Source: Pantoea latae (lineage in GTDB: Bacteria > Pseudomonadota > Gammaproteobacteria > Enterobacterales > Enterobacteriaceae). From it: a stretch of 64,000 nucleotides of DNA. Shown in pieces: positions 36,941 to 45,003 of the stretch. The position numbers and the translations under genes are program-made. Where the stretch lies: NCBI RefSeq assembly GCF_002077695.1, contig NZ_MWUE01000017.1, positions 220,910-284,909 on the forward strand, read 5' to 3'. The notes under the pieces were generated by a model. That model was not told the DNA's origin and searched no databases. It worked only from the letters and a program-made list of their open reading frames with translations. Numbering within the stretch: the stretch's first letter is position 1; the number at the start of each line of letters is the position of its first letter.

Positions 36941-38371
36941 ATGGCTTTTGACGATCTGCGCAGCTATCTGCGCGCGCTGGAACAGCAGGGTCAGCTGCTC
37001 AATATTGATGAGGAGGTCAATGCGGAACCCGATATCGCCGCGGCGGCTAACGCAACGGGTCGCATCGGCGAAGGCGCGCCGGCGATCGCTTTTACGCGTA
37101 TCAAAGGCTTCAGGGATGCGCACGTCGTGATGAACACTATCGGCTCCTGGCAGAATCATGCGATTTCGCTGGGTTTACCGCCGAACACCCCGGTAAAGCA
37201 GCAGATTGACGAATTTATCCGTCGCTGGGACAACTTTCCCGTGGCGCCGGAACGGCGGGACAATCCAAACTGGGCAGAGAACAGCGTCGACGGCGAGGAG
37301 ATAAATCTTTTTGATTTGCTGCCGCTGTTCCGGCTCAACGACGGCGACGGCGGTTTCTATCTCGATAAAGCCTGCGTGGTCTCACGCGATCCGCTCGATC
37401 CCGATCATTTCGGCAAGCAGAATGTCGGCATTTATCGCATGGAGGTAAAAGGCAAACGCAAGCTAGGGCTCCAGCCGGTACCGATGCACGACATTGCGCT
37501 GCACCTGCATAAAGCCGAAGAGCGCGGCGAGGATCTTCCCATCGCGATTACCCTCGGCAACGACCCGATTATCACCCTGATGGGCGCCACGCCGCTTAAG
37601 TACGATCAGTCAGAATATGAGATGGCCGGCGCGCTGCGTGAAAGCCCCTACCCTATCGCGACGGCGCCTCTGACCGGTTTCGATGTGCCCTGGGGGTCTG
37701 AAGTGATCCTTGAAGGGGTTATTGAAGGGCGCAAACGTGAAATCGAAGGGCCGTTCGGCGAATTTACCGGCCACTACTCGGGCGGACGAAACATGACGGT
37801 GGTGCGCATCGATAAGGTCAGCTACCGCACCAGACCGATTTTTGAATCGCTTTACCTCGGTATGCCCTGGACGGAGATCGATTACCTGATGGGCCCGGCG
37901 ACCTGTGTGCCGCTCTATCAGCAGCTTAAGGCGGAATTTCCCGAGGTGCAGGCGGTGAACGCCATGTACACCCACGGCCTGCTGGCGATTATCTCCACTA
38001 AAAAACGCTACGGCGGCTTTGCGCGTGCGGTGGGCCTGCGCGCAATGACTACACCGCACGGTCTCGGCTACGTGAAAATGGTGATCATGGTAGATGAAGA
38101 CGTCGATCCTTTCGATCTGCCGCAGGTGATGTGGGCGCTCTCTTCCAAGGTTAATCCGGCGGGCGATTTGGTGCAGCTGCCGAATATGTCGGTGCTGGAA
38201 CTCGATCCGGGATCCAGTCCGGCCGGCATCACCGATAAGCTGATTATCGACGCCACTACGCCCGTCGCGCCCGATACGCGCGGCCACTACAGCCAGCCAG
38301 TCAAAGATCTGCCCGAGACTGCGCAGTGGGTTGAAAAACTGACCAGACTGCTGGCTAACCGCAATCAATAA
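36941..38371 (+). CDS. UbiD-family non-oxidative hydroxyarylic acid decarboxylase, subunit C
   Basis: A 476-residue UbiD-type decarboxylase using prenylated FMN. Recognised segments are MAFDDLRSYLRALEQQGQLL, NVGIYRMEVKGKRKLGLQPV, EIEGPFGEFTGHYSGGRNMT (with the conserved Glu used in catalysis) and SLYLGMPWTEIDYLMGPATC. Length and position between UbiX-like B and the tiny D subunit identify the phenolic acid decarboxylase type, as opposed to ubiquinone-pathway UbiD. The substrate within the hydroxybenzoate group cannot be told from sequence. Confidence 0.92.
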   Translation: MAFDDLRSYLRALEQQGQLLNIDEEVNAEPDIAAAANATGRIGEGAPAIAFTRIKGFRDAHVVMNTIGSWQNHAISLGLPPNTPVKQQIDEFIRRWDNFPVAPERRDNPNWAENSVDGEEINLFDLLPLFRLNDGDGGFYLDKACVVSRDPLDPDHFGKQNVGIYRMEVKGKRKLGLQPVPMHDIALHLHKAEERGEDLPIAITLGNDPIITLMGATPLKYDQSEYEMAGALRESPYPIATAPLTGFDVPWGSEVILEGVIEGRKREIEGPFGEFTGHYSGGRNMTVVRIDKVSYRTRPIFESLYLGMPWTEIDYLMGPATCVPLYQQLKAEFPEVQAVNAMYTHGLLAIISTKKRYGGFARAVGLRAMTTPHGLGYVKMVIMVDEDVDPFDLPQVMWALSSKVNPAGDLVQLPNMSVLELDPGSSPAGITDKLIIDATTPVAPDTRGHYSQPVKDLPETAQWVEKLTRLLANRNQ

Positions 38372-38381
38372 GGAGGGAAAG

Positions 38382-38612
38382 ATGATTTGTCCACGCTGTG
38401 CCGATGAGCATATTGAAACCATGGCGCACTCGCCGGTAGCCAATGTCTGGACGGTGTTTCAGTGTCAGCGCTGTCTTTATACCTGGCGCGACACGGAGCC
38501 CGCGCGCCGCACGCAGCGCGAACATTATCCTGAGGCGTTCAGAATGACGCAGCAGGATATCGATAATGCGCCAGAAGTGCCGACCATTCCGCCCCTGCTC
38601 GCCCGACGTTAA
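38382..38612 (+). CDS. hydroxyarylic acid decarboxylase small subunit D
   Basis: A 76-residue protein, typical for BsdD/VdcD (about 75 residues). Two CxxC pairs, MICPRCADEH and VFQCQRCLYTWRD, suggest a zinc ribbon. The TEPARRTQREHYPEAFRMTQ segment and PEVPTIPPL end are characteristic. AGGAGG precedes the ATG, ten bases after the C subunit gene. It is required for full activity in studied BCD systems. Confidence 0.9.
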   Translation: MICPRCADEHIETMAHSPVANVWTVFQCQRCLYTWRDTEPARRTQREHYPEAFRMTQQDIDNAPEVPTIPPLLARR

Positions 38613-38636
38613 TCCACTGGCCGACGCCTGTTGCGC

Positions 38637-39266
38637 TAACCACTATAGCGAGCAAATGCTCGCTATAGTGGTTGTTCGGTTAAAAAGCCACCGCAGCGCT
38701 TGATTCAATGCATTGACCTGCAAAACTGCCGTTATCCAGCATGACTAACCACTATAGCGAGTAATTACTCGCTATAGTGGTTACTGTTAACCTGCAGACG
38801 CGCCGCCGCGCGCTTTATTTCTACCCACCAGCGCCATTCTGTCATCCAGATAGTAATAACCACTATAGCGAGATTGTGATGCTACTCACTATAGTGGTTA
38901 CCTGTTAGCTAACCTGTTGCGCTGAAATGTGAGTCATCTTCAGCGTTGGGTCTGGCTTTGCGGTCTGCCTGTCGCTCAACTAACCACTATAGAGAGTAAA
39001 CTACTCTCTATAGTGGTTACTTTAATCGGGGTTGAGCGCCACGCCGCAGAAAGAGAGGTCTGCCGTAGCCGCAAAAGCTTACAGCAACCACTATAGAGAG
39101 TAACGCTGCTCGCTATAGTGGTTATTGCTATGCCGGGGCACAACACTGACCAACCGCTATAGCGAGTAACAGGTTCCATTATGGACACTAAGTTGCTCGC
39201 TATAGTGGTTATCTAAAAAGGATAAGCAGAGTGGTTACAGTTTCTCATAACCGCTGTAGCGAGTAA
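38637..39266. repeat. iteron array in inverted pairs downstream of rep
   Basis: Thirteen copies of an iteron of the form AACCACTATAGCGAGTAA (or its inverse), twelve of them as six head-to-head palindromic pairs and one single degenerate copy. Pairs: 38638-38673 (spacer 4), 38746-38783 (19-bp arms, spacer 0), 38857-38900 (12), 38981-39019 (3), 39086-39124 (8), 39152-39210 (21), and a single at 39247-39266. They match the direct iterons on the other side of rep. In RepFIB replicons the downstream set works in copy number control and incompatibility. The regular pairing here could form cruciforms. Confidence 0.9.
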
Positions 39267-39337
39267 GAGCAAAAACGAGGTGAGTAAACCGGCAGCGATA
39301 CCGAATAATGCGCTGCCCGAAGCGGGTGAAAGCGGAA

Positions 39338-40378
39338 TTATTTGCCCTGCGCTTTGCGGATCTTTTCCAGCAGCTTAAGCTCCGCCTTAGAGAGCATCAC
39401 CATCTCGCCAGGCTGATTGCCGGCATCGCTGCTCTCCTCGATATCATCGAGATCCAGATCGATATCCATGCCATCCCCCAGGCTAAGCGGCAGCGAGGCG
39501 GGCTTCAGCTTGGGATTGCGGTTATGGATGATGAAGTAGACCACCTTGCCGCGCGTAATCTCAGAGTATTCCAGATAGCCGATATTTTTTAACTGCTCCA
39601 TAGCGCGTCGCACGGTGGCGTTCTGCGTGATGGGTCGGGAGGTCAGGTTGAGCCTGGCGCGCAGGCGTGACATAGAGATAGGCGCCGGATCGGGCGGCAG
39701 GCTTTCAATGTAGGTGTAGAGCGCCTGAGCCGACTCTTTACGCGCCAGCTCGTTGATGGCGCGCAGCTGCAGCAGCACTTTTTTATCAAACTGGTAGAGT
39801 TCAAAGATTTTGGGGTCGGCCTGAATTTCAACCGTATCGTTTTTTACGCTGTATTTGGCTGACTGGACCAGGTGGGTGACGTACAGCTCCCCTTCTTTGT
39901 TGCTGAACTGCAGCGTATTGGTGGCGATGCGCGCCAGAGAGGCTTCCAGCCGGTCACGCAGCTTTTGCGAGGAGCGGGCGGACGGAATGCCGCAAAGCTT
40001 AACAAAGTCCACGAAGGGCAGCGTCACCTTGCTGTCGAGCACCTTGTGTTTAGCGAAGGCGTGAATGATGCCGACCCAGGTTTTGAAATCATTATCCATA
40101 TCCAGCCGGGCGCCGGTGATCTTGATGTTTTCATACCCTTCAGACTTAACGATCGACAGCTGCTTTAGCTCGTTCGTCACGTCCATCGAGGACATAGCGT
40201 TATTCTTGCGATGGCTGGTGGACTTGAGTGTGGGCACGAACAGGCCGAGTCTCATCAGGGCGACGGGCTGAACCGTATTATTGTTATTTGGCGTCAGAGT
40301 AACCACCTGCCCCGTTCGCTTGTCGGTTTCCGCGAAGGCTGCCTCTATAAGACTGTTTTCCTGCTCATTTTCCGTCAT
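39338..40378 (-). CDS. RepFIB-family (RepB-type) plasmid replication initiator
   Basis: A 346-residue initiator. The segment [29 protein letters not shown], then [40 protein letters not shown] and [20 protein letters not shown] is very close to IncFIB RepA. Two winged-helix domains are expected, binding the 21-bp iterons on both sides. It has about 17 extra N-terminal residues compared with the FIB protein as remembered, and an acidic [16 protein letters not shown] stretch near residue 310. The start lacks a strong ribosome-binding site, which fits tight control. It defines the window as plasmid. Confidence 0.93.
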   Translation of the reverse strand: MTENEQENSLIEAAFAETDKRTGQVVTLTPNNNNTVQPVALMRLGLFVPTLKSTSHRKNNAMSSMDVTNELKQLSIVKSEGYENIKITGARLDMDNDFKTWVGIIHAFAKHKVLDSKVTLPFVDFVKLCGIPSARSSQKLRDRLEASLARIATNTLQFSNKEGELYVTHLVQSAKYSVKNDTVEIQADPKIFELYQFDKKVLLQLRAINELARKESAQALYTYIESLPPDPAPISMSRLRARLNLTSRPITQNATVRRAMEQLKNIGYLEYSEITRGKVVYFIIHNRNPKLKPASLPLSLGDGMDIDLDLDDIEESSDAGNQPGEMVMLSKAELKLLEKIRKAQGK

Positions 40379-40960
40379 CTTCAGAACCCGGGGTTAAAAC
40401 TGAGTGGCATCGGTTTGTTCTCAACTTATCGGATACTAGCACTCACTACAGTGGTTGTTCTACTGACTACAAAGGTTAATTACTCTCTATAGTGGTTAGT
40501 TTGCTCTCTATAGCGGTTATCTGGTTCAGTCGATCTTCATAGTGTGATCGGGTTAGCACAACCAGGATCCGCTGGACGATAGCGTTTCTGGCTCGCAACC
40601 TGCATAAGATCTTGCTGTAACCTATTCGATTAGCTCGCTATTTATACGGGTCGATCTGCAGGTCGTCAGATTCTCCACTGACGACGTTATCCACAAGGCT
40701 GAAAAGTATGCACAACCGATGCAGGCGTCTACTCGCTATAGTGGTTATCAGTCACTCTCTTCATCGGTTAATCTACTCTCTTCATCGGTTGTTTTGCTCG
40801 CTATAAAGGATAATTTACTCTCTATAGCGGTTAGCAACACCCTCTCAGGCCAGACGTACCAAGGGCTGCAGAGGATCGGGGATCTTTAAGGATCTATTAG
40901 GGATCATATAAGGATCGAATAATTGGATCTTTCCTGTGTATAACGGGGAAAACTTGCACC
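40379..40960. other. plasmid replication origin region
   Basis: Upstream of rep lie two groups of direct iterons, a perfect DnaA box TTATCCACA at 40687-40695, and an AT-rich stretch with six GATC sites at 40874, 40881, 40891, 40902, 40913 and 40926 (spacing 7-13 bases). The GATC-rich AT block resembles the melting and Dam-sensitive elements of P1 oriR and oriC. This is the likely origin; exact limits are inferred. Confidence 0.78.
40440..40834. repeat. direct iterons upstream of rep, about 21-bp spacing
   Basis: Unit TACTCTCTATAGTGGTTA and variants start at 40440, 40461, 40481 and 40502, then at 40730, 40753, 40774, 40795 and 40816. Most steps are 20-21 bases (two helical turns), putting initiator copies on one DNA face. 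Some units are degenerate (for example 40753 and 40774 have CTTCATCGG). Same core as the palindromic array beyond rep, but arranged head to tail. Confidence 0.88.
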
Positions 40961-41163
40961 TTACTGAGTATTCTGCCCGCAACTCACCGACGACAGCCAA
41001 TGCTTAAAATGTGAACACTCTGAGGAAAACTTTTTCCCGACTGCTTTTCAGACGATGCTTATCATCGCGTCTGACATAATACGACCCGGTTTATGCTGGC
41101 TGACCACGCGCTTTTTTGTCGTAATAAAAACGTAATGCCCTTTTCCAGCTTTCACGCCAGAAA

Positions 41164-41352
41164 TTATTTCTTTAGGTAGTTATCGACAGTTCGTTCACGC
41201 GGAAGTGAAAGCGGAGCCTCAAACTTCTTCTGCTCTTCAATAGCTTGTTGCTTTTTGAGTAACAGATAGCGATTTTCACGTTGTTTGTCTGAATTATCGT
41301 AACCGGTACAGGAGATCAACAGAGCACTTAATCCGATCAGGCTTTTTCTCAT
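41164..41352 (-). CDS. small predicted lipoprotein, function unknown
   Basis: A 62-residue frame beginning MRKSLIGLSALLISCTGYDN, a short signal with lipobox LISC. The mature part would be a charged, Glu/Lys/Gln-rich helix (YLLLKKQQAIEEQKKFEAPL). AAGGGAA lies nine bases before the ATG. It sits between the origin and the par operon. Such small plasmid lipoproteins include entry-exclusion and lysis-type proteins, but no specific family is recognised. Confidence 0.6.
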   Translation of the reverse strand: MRKSLIGLSALLISCTGYDNSDKQRENRYLLLKKQQAIEEQKKFEAPLSLPRERTVDNYLKK

Positions 41353-41468
41353 ATTAGCGATTCCCTTAAATAAATCGTCATCAGCCTATTCTTCTGACAA
41401 AGGGATAAGTGTGATCGGTCTCGGCAATTCATATTGTTTTTATTTGTTGGATTACCGTTATACAAATG

Positions 41469-41498
41469 AAAAAAGCCACGCAGGATAGACTGCGTGGC
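41469..41498 (-). terminator. Rho-independent terminator of the parAB operon
   Basis: On the minus strand GCCACGCAG and CTGCGTGGC make a perfect 9-bp stem followed by six T, just after the parB stop. Confidence 0.92.
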
Positions 41499-41509
41499 GC
41501 ATTAAACGC

Positions 41510-42481
41510 TTAGCTCGCTTTATCGATCACGGCTTTGATCGCGGCGTCGATTTCTTCCAGCATGGCTGCTGAGAGGCGATGAAACTCATACTGCACATGA
41601 CGCTTCTCGGCGTGCGTTTTTCGTTTGGCATAGGCGGCACGATCGCTGAACTGGCCAAATTTCTCCGTCACCACGCTTTTCGCTTTAACGGGCTTACTCA
41701 GCTGCTTTTTCGCTGCGCTAAAGAACGATAATATGCGGTTTTTCTGTTCGTCGGCATTGGACGTCGCCACCGTGGCATCGTCCTGCACACGTTGGTTAAC
41801 CTGCTCGACCACCTCAGCAATCGTTACGCCTTCGGCCTTCGCCTCTTCTGCCACATCCAGCAGCAGCTGGTAATCAGGCAGGGTCAGCTCAGAGACAACG
41901 GGGAAGATATCGATAATTTCCGCTGGCACAGAAGCGGCCTGAAAGGCACGCGTCACCTTCGCGTTGGAGATCCCTTCCGCTTTGGCGATGTCGCTCTTAC
42001 TCATGCCCTGATCCTGCATTAGCATAAAGCGTTGTCCCAACTCGCGAAGGTTATGTTCTTTGGCGGTCTGGATATCTGCAGCCAGCTGACGGGCGTCGCT
42101 GATATCGATCGGCTCTTCGGTGACCAGTACTTCCAGACCGGCGCCTGCGAACAGGCAGGCGGCGCGACGACGGGAACCATCCATAATCTCGATGCGCTCC
42201 CCGACTACCCGCCCTATCGCCGGAAAAAACTGCTGCAGCGAAATGGTGCGGGTAATCTCTTTGACAGACTCTTCCGTCAGTGCGGACTGATCGCGTCCGT
42301 TAATCTGCGCGTCCACAAAGGTTTTCGCCTCGATTTCACCGCTGGGAATAAACTGACGGCTAAAGGTCGCCGTCTTACCCGACTTGAGGGTAAAGACGCG
42401 CGACTGATTGTTGCTGTTGATAAAATTAGCCATCTGCGACTGGCCCATGCTGCGGCCAATCTTCTGTAGAGGTTTACTCAC
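41510..42481 (-). CDS. parB: P1-family plasmid partition protein ParB
   Basis: A 323-residue centromere-binding protein closely resembling P1 ParB (333 residues). Parallel blocks are TFVDAQINGRDQSALTEESV, QQFFPAIGRVVGERIEIMDG followed by SRRRA, QTAKEHNLRELGQRFMLMQD, and the helix-turn-helix MSKSDIAKAEGISNAKVTRA. The C-terminal dimer domain keeps KSVVTEKFGQFSDRAAYAKR and YEFHRLSAAMLEEID. The start is GTG at 42481, overlapping the parA stop (GTGA), so it is translationally coupled. It should bind a parS site through both the HTH and the C-terminal domain. Confidence 0.93.
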   Translation of the reverse strand: MSKPLQKIGRSMGQSQMANFINSNNQSRVFTLKSGKTATFSRQFIPSGEIEAKTFVDAQINGRDQSALTEESVKEITRTISLQQFFPAIGRVVGERIEIMDGSRRRAACLFAGAGLEVLVTEEPIDISDARQLAADIQTAKEHNLRELGQRFMLMQDQGMSKSDIAKAEGISNAKVTRAFQAASVPAEIIDIFPVVSELTLPDYQLLLDVAEEAKAEGVTIAEVVEQVNQRVQDDATVATSNADEQKNRILSFFSAAKKQLSKPVKAKSVVTEKFGQFSDRAAYAKRKTHAEKRHVQYEFHRLSAAMLEEIDAAIKAVIDKAS

Positions 42482-43680
42482 TGTAAGCTCCTGATGTATT
42501 CAATACGGTCAAACACGGCGCGGGAAAATTGCTCAGCCTCCTGCTTTGCCTTACGCAACGCATCGGCGCTTCCCGGATAAGAGTTCGGGTTTGCGCTGAT
42601 CACCGTGTCAAACGACTCACCGCAGCGCTCAAAGCCATCCAGACGAGGCAGCACGGCATCCAGCATCGATTTAGTGAAGACCTCGCGCGCAAAGCTCTGC
42701 GAGGTGAGATGGTCATGTTTGCTGGTCATCTTGGACATAAAGCCGATATTGGCTTTGAGACGCGGCTCAATCCCTTCGTTCTCGATGCGTTCGAGCATCT
42801 CAGGCAGGCGCGTCAGGTATTTCAGGGTGGAATGGAAATCGACCTGTGCGGGTGGCGTGGGCGTCAGCAGCACATCGCTGGCGGCGATGGCGTTCAGCAT
42901 AAAGGCATCAAGGTGTGGCCCGGTGTCGATAAAGATAAAATCATAGTCGTCCGCCAGCCGATCTATCACGTTGCGACGCAGTACCTCTGAAGGCGCCACG
43001 CCAGGCAGATGCTCAGCAATCAGCGCATCCCAGTCGCTGGCCACAAAGCCGTCGTCTATCGAGGCGGGCATAACGTCCACGCCCGGCATCACGGTAGGTT
43101 TAATGAACTGTTCACGAAGCTGATCGGTGTCGAGATCGTTCAGCATCGCCTGGGCTGCAGTTTCCAGCACCGACCCCACGCTGTTGGTATGGCTCAGGAA
43201 CATGGTGCTGGATGCCTGAGGATCGAGATCGATAACCAGTATGCGCAGGTCGTTATGCAGCATGGCGGGATGGGCGCGCATACCGTGCGCAAGCGTAACC
43301 GTGGTGACTGTTTTAGAGACGCCGCCCTTCAGGTTAACCACAAAGATAACAAAGGGGCTTTTATGCTTGTCGCGATATTTGGGGACTTTACGGTGCTGAT
43401 AAATATCAACCACGTTCTGGATGCTTAAAGCGTATTGAGAGGTACTGCCTGTCTGCTTCTTGCCAAATTCATACCCTTTCGCTTCCATCTCGCTGATGGC
43501 TGCGACCACGGCATGTTTGCTGAGTAAAGGCAGGTTAGCTACGGCATTGCGCGAAAAGGTCTGGTAATACCCTTTCTGATTAAATTCCTGCCGCTGTTGC
43601 TCAATGTGGTTGCTGAGTCCATGCAGCATGCCATTGGCACGGTTTGCGATTTCAAAGACGTCACCATAATCCCGCTTCAT
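42478..43680 (-). CDS. parA: P1-family plasmid partition ATPase ParA
   Basis: A 400-residue type Ia ParA, nearly the length of P1 ParA. It has the N-terminal DNA-binding region (VAAISEMEAKGYEFGKKQTG, YALSIQNVVDIYQHRKVPKY) and then the deviant Walker A NLKGGVSKTVTTVTLAH and ILVIDLDPQASSTMFLSH. DFIFIDTGPHLDAFMLNAIA, DGFERCGESFDTVISANP and SADALRKAK are shared with P1 ParA. The start at 43680 (MKRDYGDVF) is preferred over one ten codons earlier because it matches the P1 N-terminus and has GAGGGA upstream. A palindrome at 43700-43722 is a likely self-repression operator. Confidence 0.94.
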   Translation of the reverse strand: MKRDYGDVFEIANRANGMLHGLSNHIEQQRQEFNQKGYYQTFSRNAVANLPLLSKHAVVAAISEMEAKGYEFGKKQTGSTSQYALSIQNVVDIYQHRKVPKYRDKHKSPFVIFVVNLKGGVSKTVTTVTLAHGMRAHPAMLHNDLRILVIDLDPQASSTMFLSHTNSVGSVLETAAQAMLNDLDTDQLREQFIKPTVMPGVDVMPASIDDGFVASDWDALIAEHLPGVAPSEVLRRNVIDRLADDYDFIFIDTGPHLDAFMLNAIAASDVLLTPTPPAQVDFHSTLKYLTRLPEMLERIENEGIEPRLKANIGFMSKMTSKHDHLTSQSFAREVFTKSMLDAVLPRLDGFERCGESFDTVISANPNSYPGSADALRKAKQEAEQFSRAVFDRIEYIRSLQ

Positions 43681-43699
43681 AAATCCCTCGCAGTGAATG

Positions 43700-43722
43700 T
43701 TTTTTGGCATTGTACCAAAAAA
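43700..43722. promoter_or_regulatory. parA operator (parOP-like palindrome)
   Basis: TTTTTTGG-CATTGTA-CCAAAAAA, an 8-bp perfect inverted repeat (10 of 12 when extended), 20 bases before the parA start. P1-type ParA represses its own operon through such a repeat. Confidence 0.7.
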
Positions 43723-44156
43723 TGTTCCGCCTGCCAGTTTTATGGAAAACGGCTAGAAAAGTGGGATTTTAGGAGGTTTCTGGTAAGCGTTAGTGAGGTT
43801 GAAGCATAGATAATTGATAAATAATTATAATAAAATCATGTGGTTACATTTGTATTTTTTATAGCGTTATTGCCCTTAATATTAAATCGCTATGGCAGAT
43901 TTGACGCACCTTGTTGTGGAAAGTTTATCTTATCAGGGTAAGGTGTTCAGCAATTAAACGTTATAGTCATTAAATTGACAAGCGCATCTGTTGAGAGCAG
44001 TGATATCGTCGCTTTCGATTTTATCTTTAAAGCGCGTTTTGCTCTTCTCAAATCAGAACGATCGGGTTATTTTCAAATTTAGCGCTATTTTCTGGCGATT
44101 TTCAGGCTGAAAATATAAGAAATATGTTTATAAATCATAAGGTTAAAAGTGTTTTG

Positions 44157-44312
44157 TCATGGCGGGTTTTTTAACCTGAATAGCATCCAGCCTGACATTG
44201 CACCGATAAGCAGACCGGGAATGATATATCCCAACGCTATGCCAACGGATACGCCAACAGCGACGCCGCTGCTTATCCACACGCCTGCATTTGCGCCATT
44301 ACGATTCATCAT
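44157..44312 (-). CDS. small glycine-rich membrane protein, function unknown
   Basis: A 51-residue frame: MMNRNGANAGVWISSGVAVG, then VSVGIALGYIIPGLLIGAMS and GWMLFRLKNPP. It has a continuous hydrophobic, glycine-rich stretch with GxxxG-like spacing, probably one or two transmembrane helices. AGGAAGG lies seven bases before the ATG pair. A decayed copy lies in the adjacent 292-bp tandem repeat, which supports this being a real gene that was duplicated with its flanks. Its setting among parS-like repeats is unusual. No known family recognised. Confidence 0.5.
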   Translation of the reverse strand: MMNRNGANAGVWISSGVAVGVSVGIALGYIIPGLLIGAMSGWMLFRLKNPP

Positions 44313-44791
44313 TCATCCTTCCTGCCCCAGAATCTGCTTAGTGTACACTGGATGATAAGCGTGCAAAGACAATCGGCGATGAAAATTTGGCGATTTTCAG
44401 CCTGAAAATTTCAAAAAAAACTATACCAATCATGAAATTGCCGCACTTTTTCTATGGATCAAAATTTCATTTTCAGCGCTGATTTTTATGGCCCTATAGA
44501 CAGTAGAGCGGTAACAACCTGTTCCAGCGCTATGCCAGTAGATATGCCATTAACAACGCCGCTGCTTATCCACATAATCTGTATTTGCGCTGTTACGAAA
44601 TATCATTCATAGCACTGGCCCAGGCTGGCTTAGAGTGCTCTGGATGAAAAACGTGGTGAGATAATCCGCGGTGAAAATCTGGCGATTTTCAGGCTGAAAA
44701 TTTCGAAAAAAACCATATCAATCATAAAACTGACGCAGTTTTTCTGTGGATCAAAATTTCATTTTCAGCGCGGATTTTCATAGCTCTTCAG
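44208..44791. repeat. diverged 292-bp tandem duplication
   Basis: Two adjacent units of about 292 bases (44208-44499 and 44500-44791). Matching anchors keep the same offset: GCTATGCCA at 44236 and 44528, TGGCGA at 44388 and 44680, AAAATTTCATTTTC at 44461 and 44753. Each holds a parS-like block and a version of the small membrane-protein gene. Divergence is large, so the duplication is old. Confidence 0.8.
44486..44610 (-). pseudogene. decayed copy of the small membrane-protein gene
   Basis: In the second tandem unit the corresponding frame keeps MWISSGVVNGISTGIALEQV and ends ..LLSIGP after a frameshift relative to the intact copy, with the N-terminal codons out of frame and the glycine-rich core lost. 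Confidence 0.5.
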
Positions 44792-45003
44792 ACCTTTGCT
44801 CATATGCATAATGCAGGCATGCCCGCCAGGCGAAACGCTGAGTCAACACAGCCTGTAGCAGCAGGTTTCTTAACCCATCGCCCACCTCTGGCTATGCTAT
44901 TATTCACAGTCACAAGGCGAAGCGGCTTAGAGGCTAAAAGTCATCCCAGGCCTGTCAGCTGTTTTATACTTTACAGACGCGGCGCAAACCCAGTGATCTC
45001 TGA

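Larger units (their letters stand above)
44093..44701. promoter_or_regulatory. three parS-like centromere candidates
   Basis: The block TGGCGA followed by ATTTTCAG-n-CTGAAAAT occurs at 44093-44114, 44388-44409 and 44680-44701, each near GTGAAAAT or GAAAATTT. P1 parS combines TCGCCA hexamers (inverse of TGGCGA) with ATTTCA heptamers in a GTGAAA-TCGCCA-TTTCAC layout, so these fit a ParB site. Unlike P1, they lie upstream of parA and not after parB. Extra AAAATTTCATTTTCAGCGC copies occur at 44461-44479 and 44753-44771. Confidence 0.6.

Noticed and set aside
38637..39266. Regular repeats with unique spacers, at first glance like a CRISPR array
   Set aside because: Units are inverted pairs, spacing is irregular, no cas genes are present, and the same unit occurs as 21-bp direct iterons on the other side of a RepFIB-type initiator gene.
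21013..43680. Hypothesis that the region is a P1-like phage-plasmid because of Cre and P1-type ParAB
   Set aside because: No phage structural, lysis or P1 immunity genes are visible and the initiator is RepFIB-type, so only stability modules are shared.
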